From Actinobacteria bacterium UBA2541 (GTDB lineage: Bacteria > Actinomycetota > Actinomycetes > Nanopelagicales > Nanopelagicaceae), in NCBI GenBank assembly GCA_002340925.1, contig DDMR01000055.1, positions 1-25,091 of the forward strand: a DNA stretch of 25,091 bases, written 5' to 3'. The notes under the pieces were generated by a model. That model was not told where the DNA came from. It searched no databases and saw nothing but the letters and a program-made list of their open reading frames with translations. A program made the position numbers and the translations under genes. Shown here piece by piece: positions 24,772 through 25,091 of the stretch (the first letter of the stretch is position 1; each line of letters begins with the position of its first letter).

Positions 24772-25091
24772 ATTGTGCAAGGATTAATGTTGTGGAAAAC
24801 ATAGAAGTCCCAAGACGAATCTCGAGACTTCTAAATGTCACCAGCTCCAGCAAAGTAATTTAAATATGAGTTACCAACTCGAAACTTTGCAATCCTTAAT
24901 TTATCACAAAAGCAAAAGGGACTTGGCTATTTACCAAGTCCCAATTACTACCAAGCAGTCGTTGCCGAAGTATCACATAAATAAACGATTACTCGCAGTA
25001 AAAATAGCAAAAGAAGAATCGCCCTATAAGCTACCTAGCCAACTAAGCTTTGAGTAATTAAGCCTTTTTTTATTGAAACAGTTATGCGATC
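24772..25091. other. AT-rich 3' region without a supported gene
   Basis: No convincing coding region is seen. A 63-codon plus-strand frame (24866-25057) runs straight through the hairpin at 24918-24942, lacks a ribosome site and resembles no family. The segment contains one minus-strand terminator and a T7 run near 25064-25070. It could be the edge of a variable region that continues past the window. Confidence 0.6.
24908..24942 (-). terminator. Rho-independent terminator for a minus-strand gene entering from the right
   Basis: GGGACTTGG (24918-24926) pairs perfectly with CCAAGTCCC (24934-24942) around a 7-nt loop. On the minus strand the stem is followed by TTTTGCTTTTG, a good T-rich tail. 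No such tail exists on the plus strand. The gene it serves would lie beyond 25091 or be very short. Confidence 0.72.

Noticed and set aside
24943..25040. 3' end of a minus-strand gene just upstream of the terminator at 24918-24942
   Set aside because: A minus-strand frame ending at a TAG near 24944 is open for only about 33 codons before another stop, has no start codon context and a noise-like Leu-rich sequence.
24866..25057. 63-codon plus-strand open frame
   Set aside because: It runs through a perfect terminator hairpin, has no ribosome site or leaderless -10 at the right distance that I trust, and resembles no known protein.

Overview
The window looks like a streamlined, low-to-mid GC actinobacterial chromosome, most likely a freshwater planktonic lineage of the acI / Nanopelagicales type (Ca. 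Planktophila or Nanopelagicus-like). The evidence is an Actinobacteria-type tRNA-guanine transglycosylase and M13 peptidase, a lysine/arginine/alanine-rich histone-like tail, KatG, an SbtA-type transporter, RipA/RipC-like NlpC/P60 hydrolases, moderate A+T content, very short gaps and many apparently leaderless genes. The taxon is an inference from content; no rRNA or marker phylogeny is available here. No IS element, integrase, CRISPR array, tRNA or rRNA was recognised.

Layout. 1-175: 3' end of a histone-like gene and its strong terminator. 195-4687: MarR regulator (-), M13 metallopeptidase (+), tgt and yaaA (+, abutting). 4684-9184: a compact block of alternating genes: MpaB-type DUF2236 protein (-), a UPF0114/YqhA gene that appears broken by an internal deletion, an SDR (-), DedA (+), a UppP with an extra C-terminal domain (-), and an SRPBCC protein (-). 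9229-13518: AlkD-like protein (+), KatG (-), SbtA-like transporter (-), and a small winged-helix regulator (+) divergent from sbtA. 13593-17218: MFS exporter (+), TerC/Alx protein (-) behind a yybP-ykoY (Mn2+) riboswitch, NhaA (-). 17265-20934: ferric iron-type ABC importer (-, binding protein, permease, ATPase). 21087-24098: a minus-strand operon of two NlpC/P60 hydrolases and an F510_1955/BNR-type secreted protein. 24430-24771: a short DUF305 lipoprotein, followed by AT-rich sequence without a supported gene.

Shared themes. Several genes concern metals and oxidative stress (KatG, YaaA, Mn2+ riboswitch with TerC, iron ABC importer, DUF305, AlkD). Others concern the envelope (UppP and DedA for undecaprenyl phosphate, NlpC/P60 hydrolases, M13 peptidase).

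The most notable observations are: eleven starts with a -10-like hexamer only 6-7 nt upstream (leaderless); a 25-bp divergent gap with abutting -10 elements; the UppP fusion; the UPF0114 deletion with a visible frame change; the TerC riboswitch and an in-frame His/acidic tail after its stop; an operator-like repeat set between sbtA and its divergent regulator; and a perfect 12-bp inverted repeat before the iron transporter.
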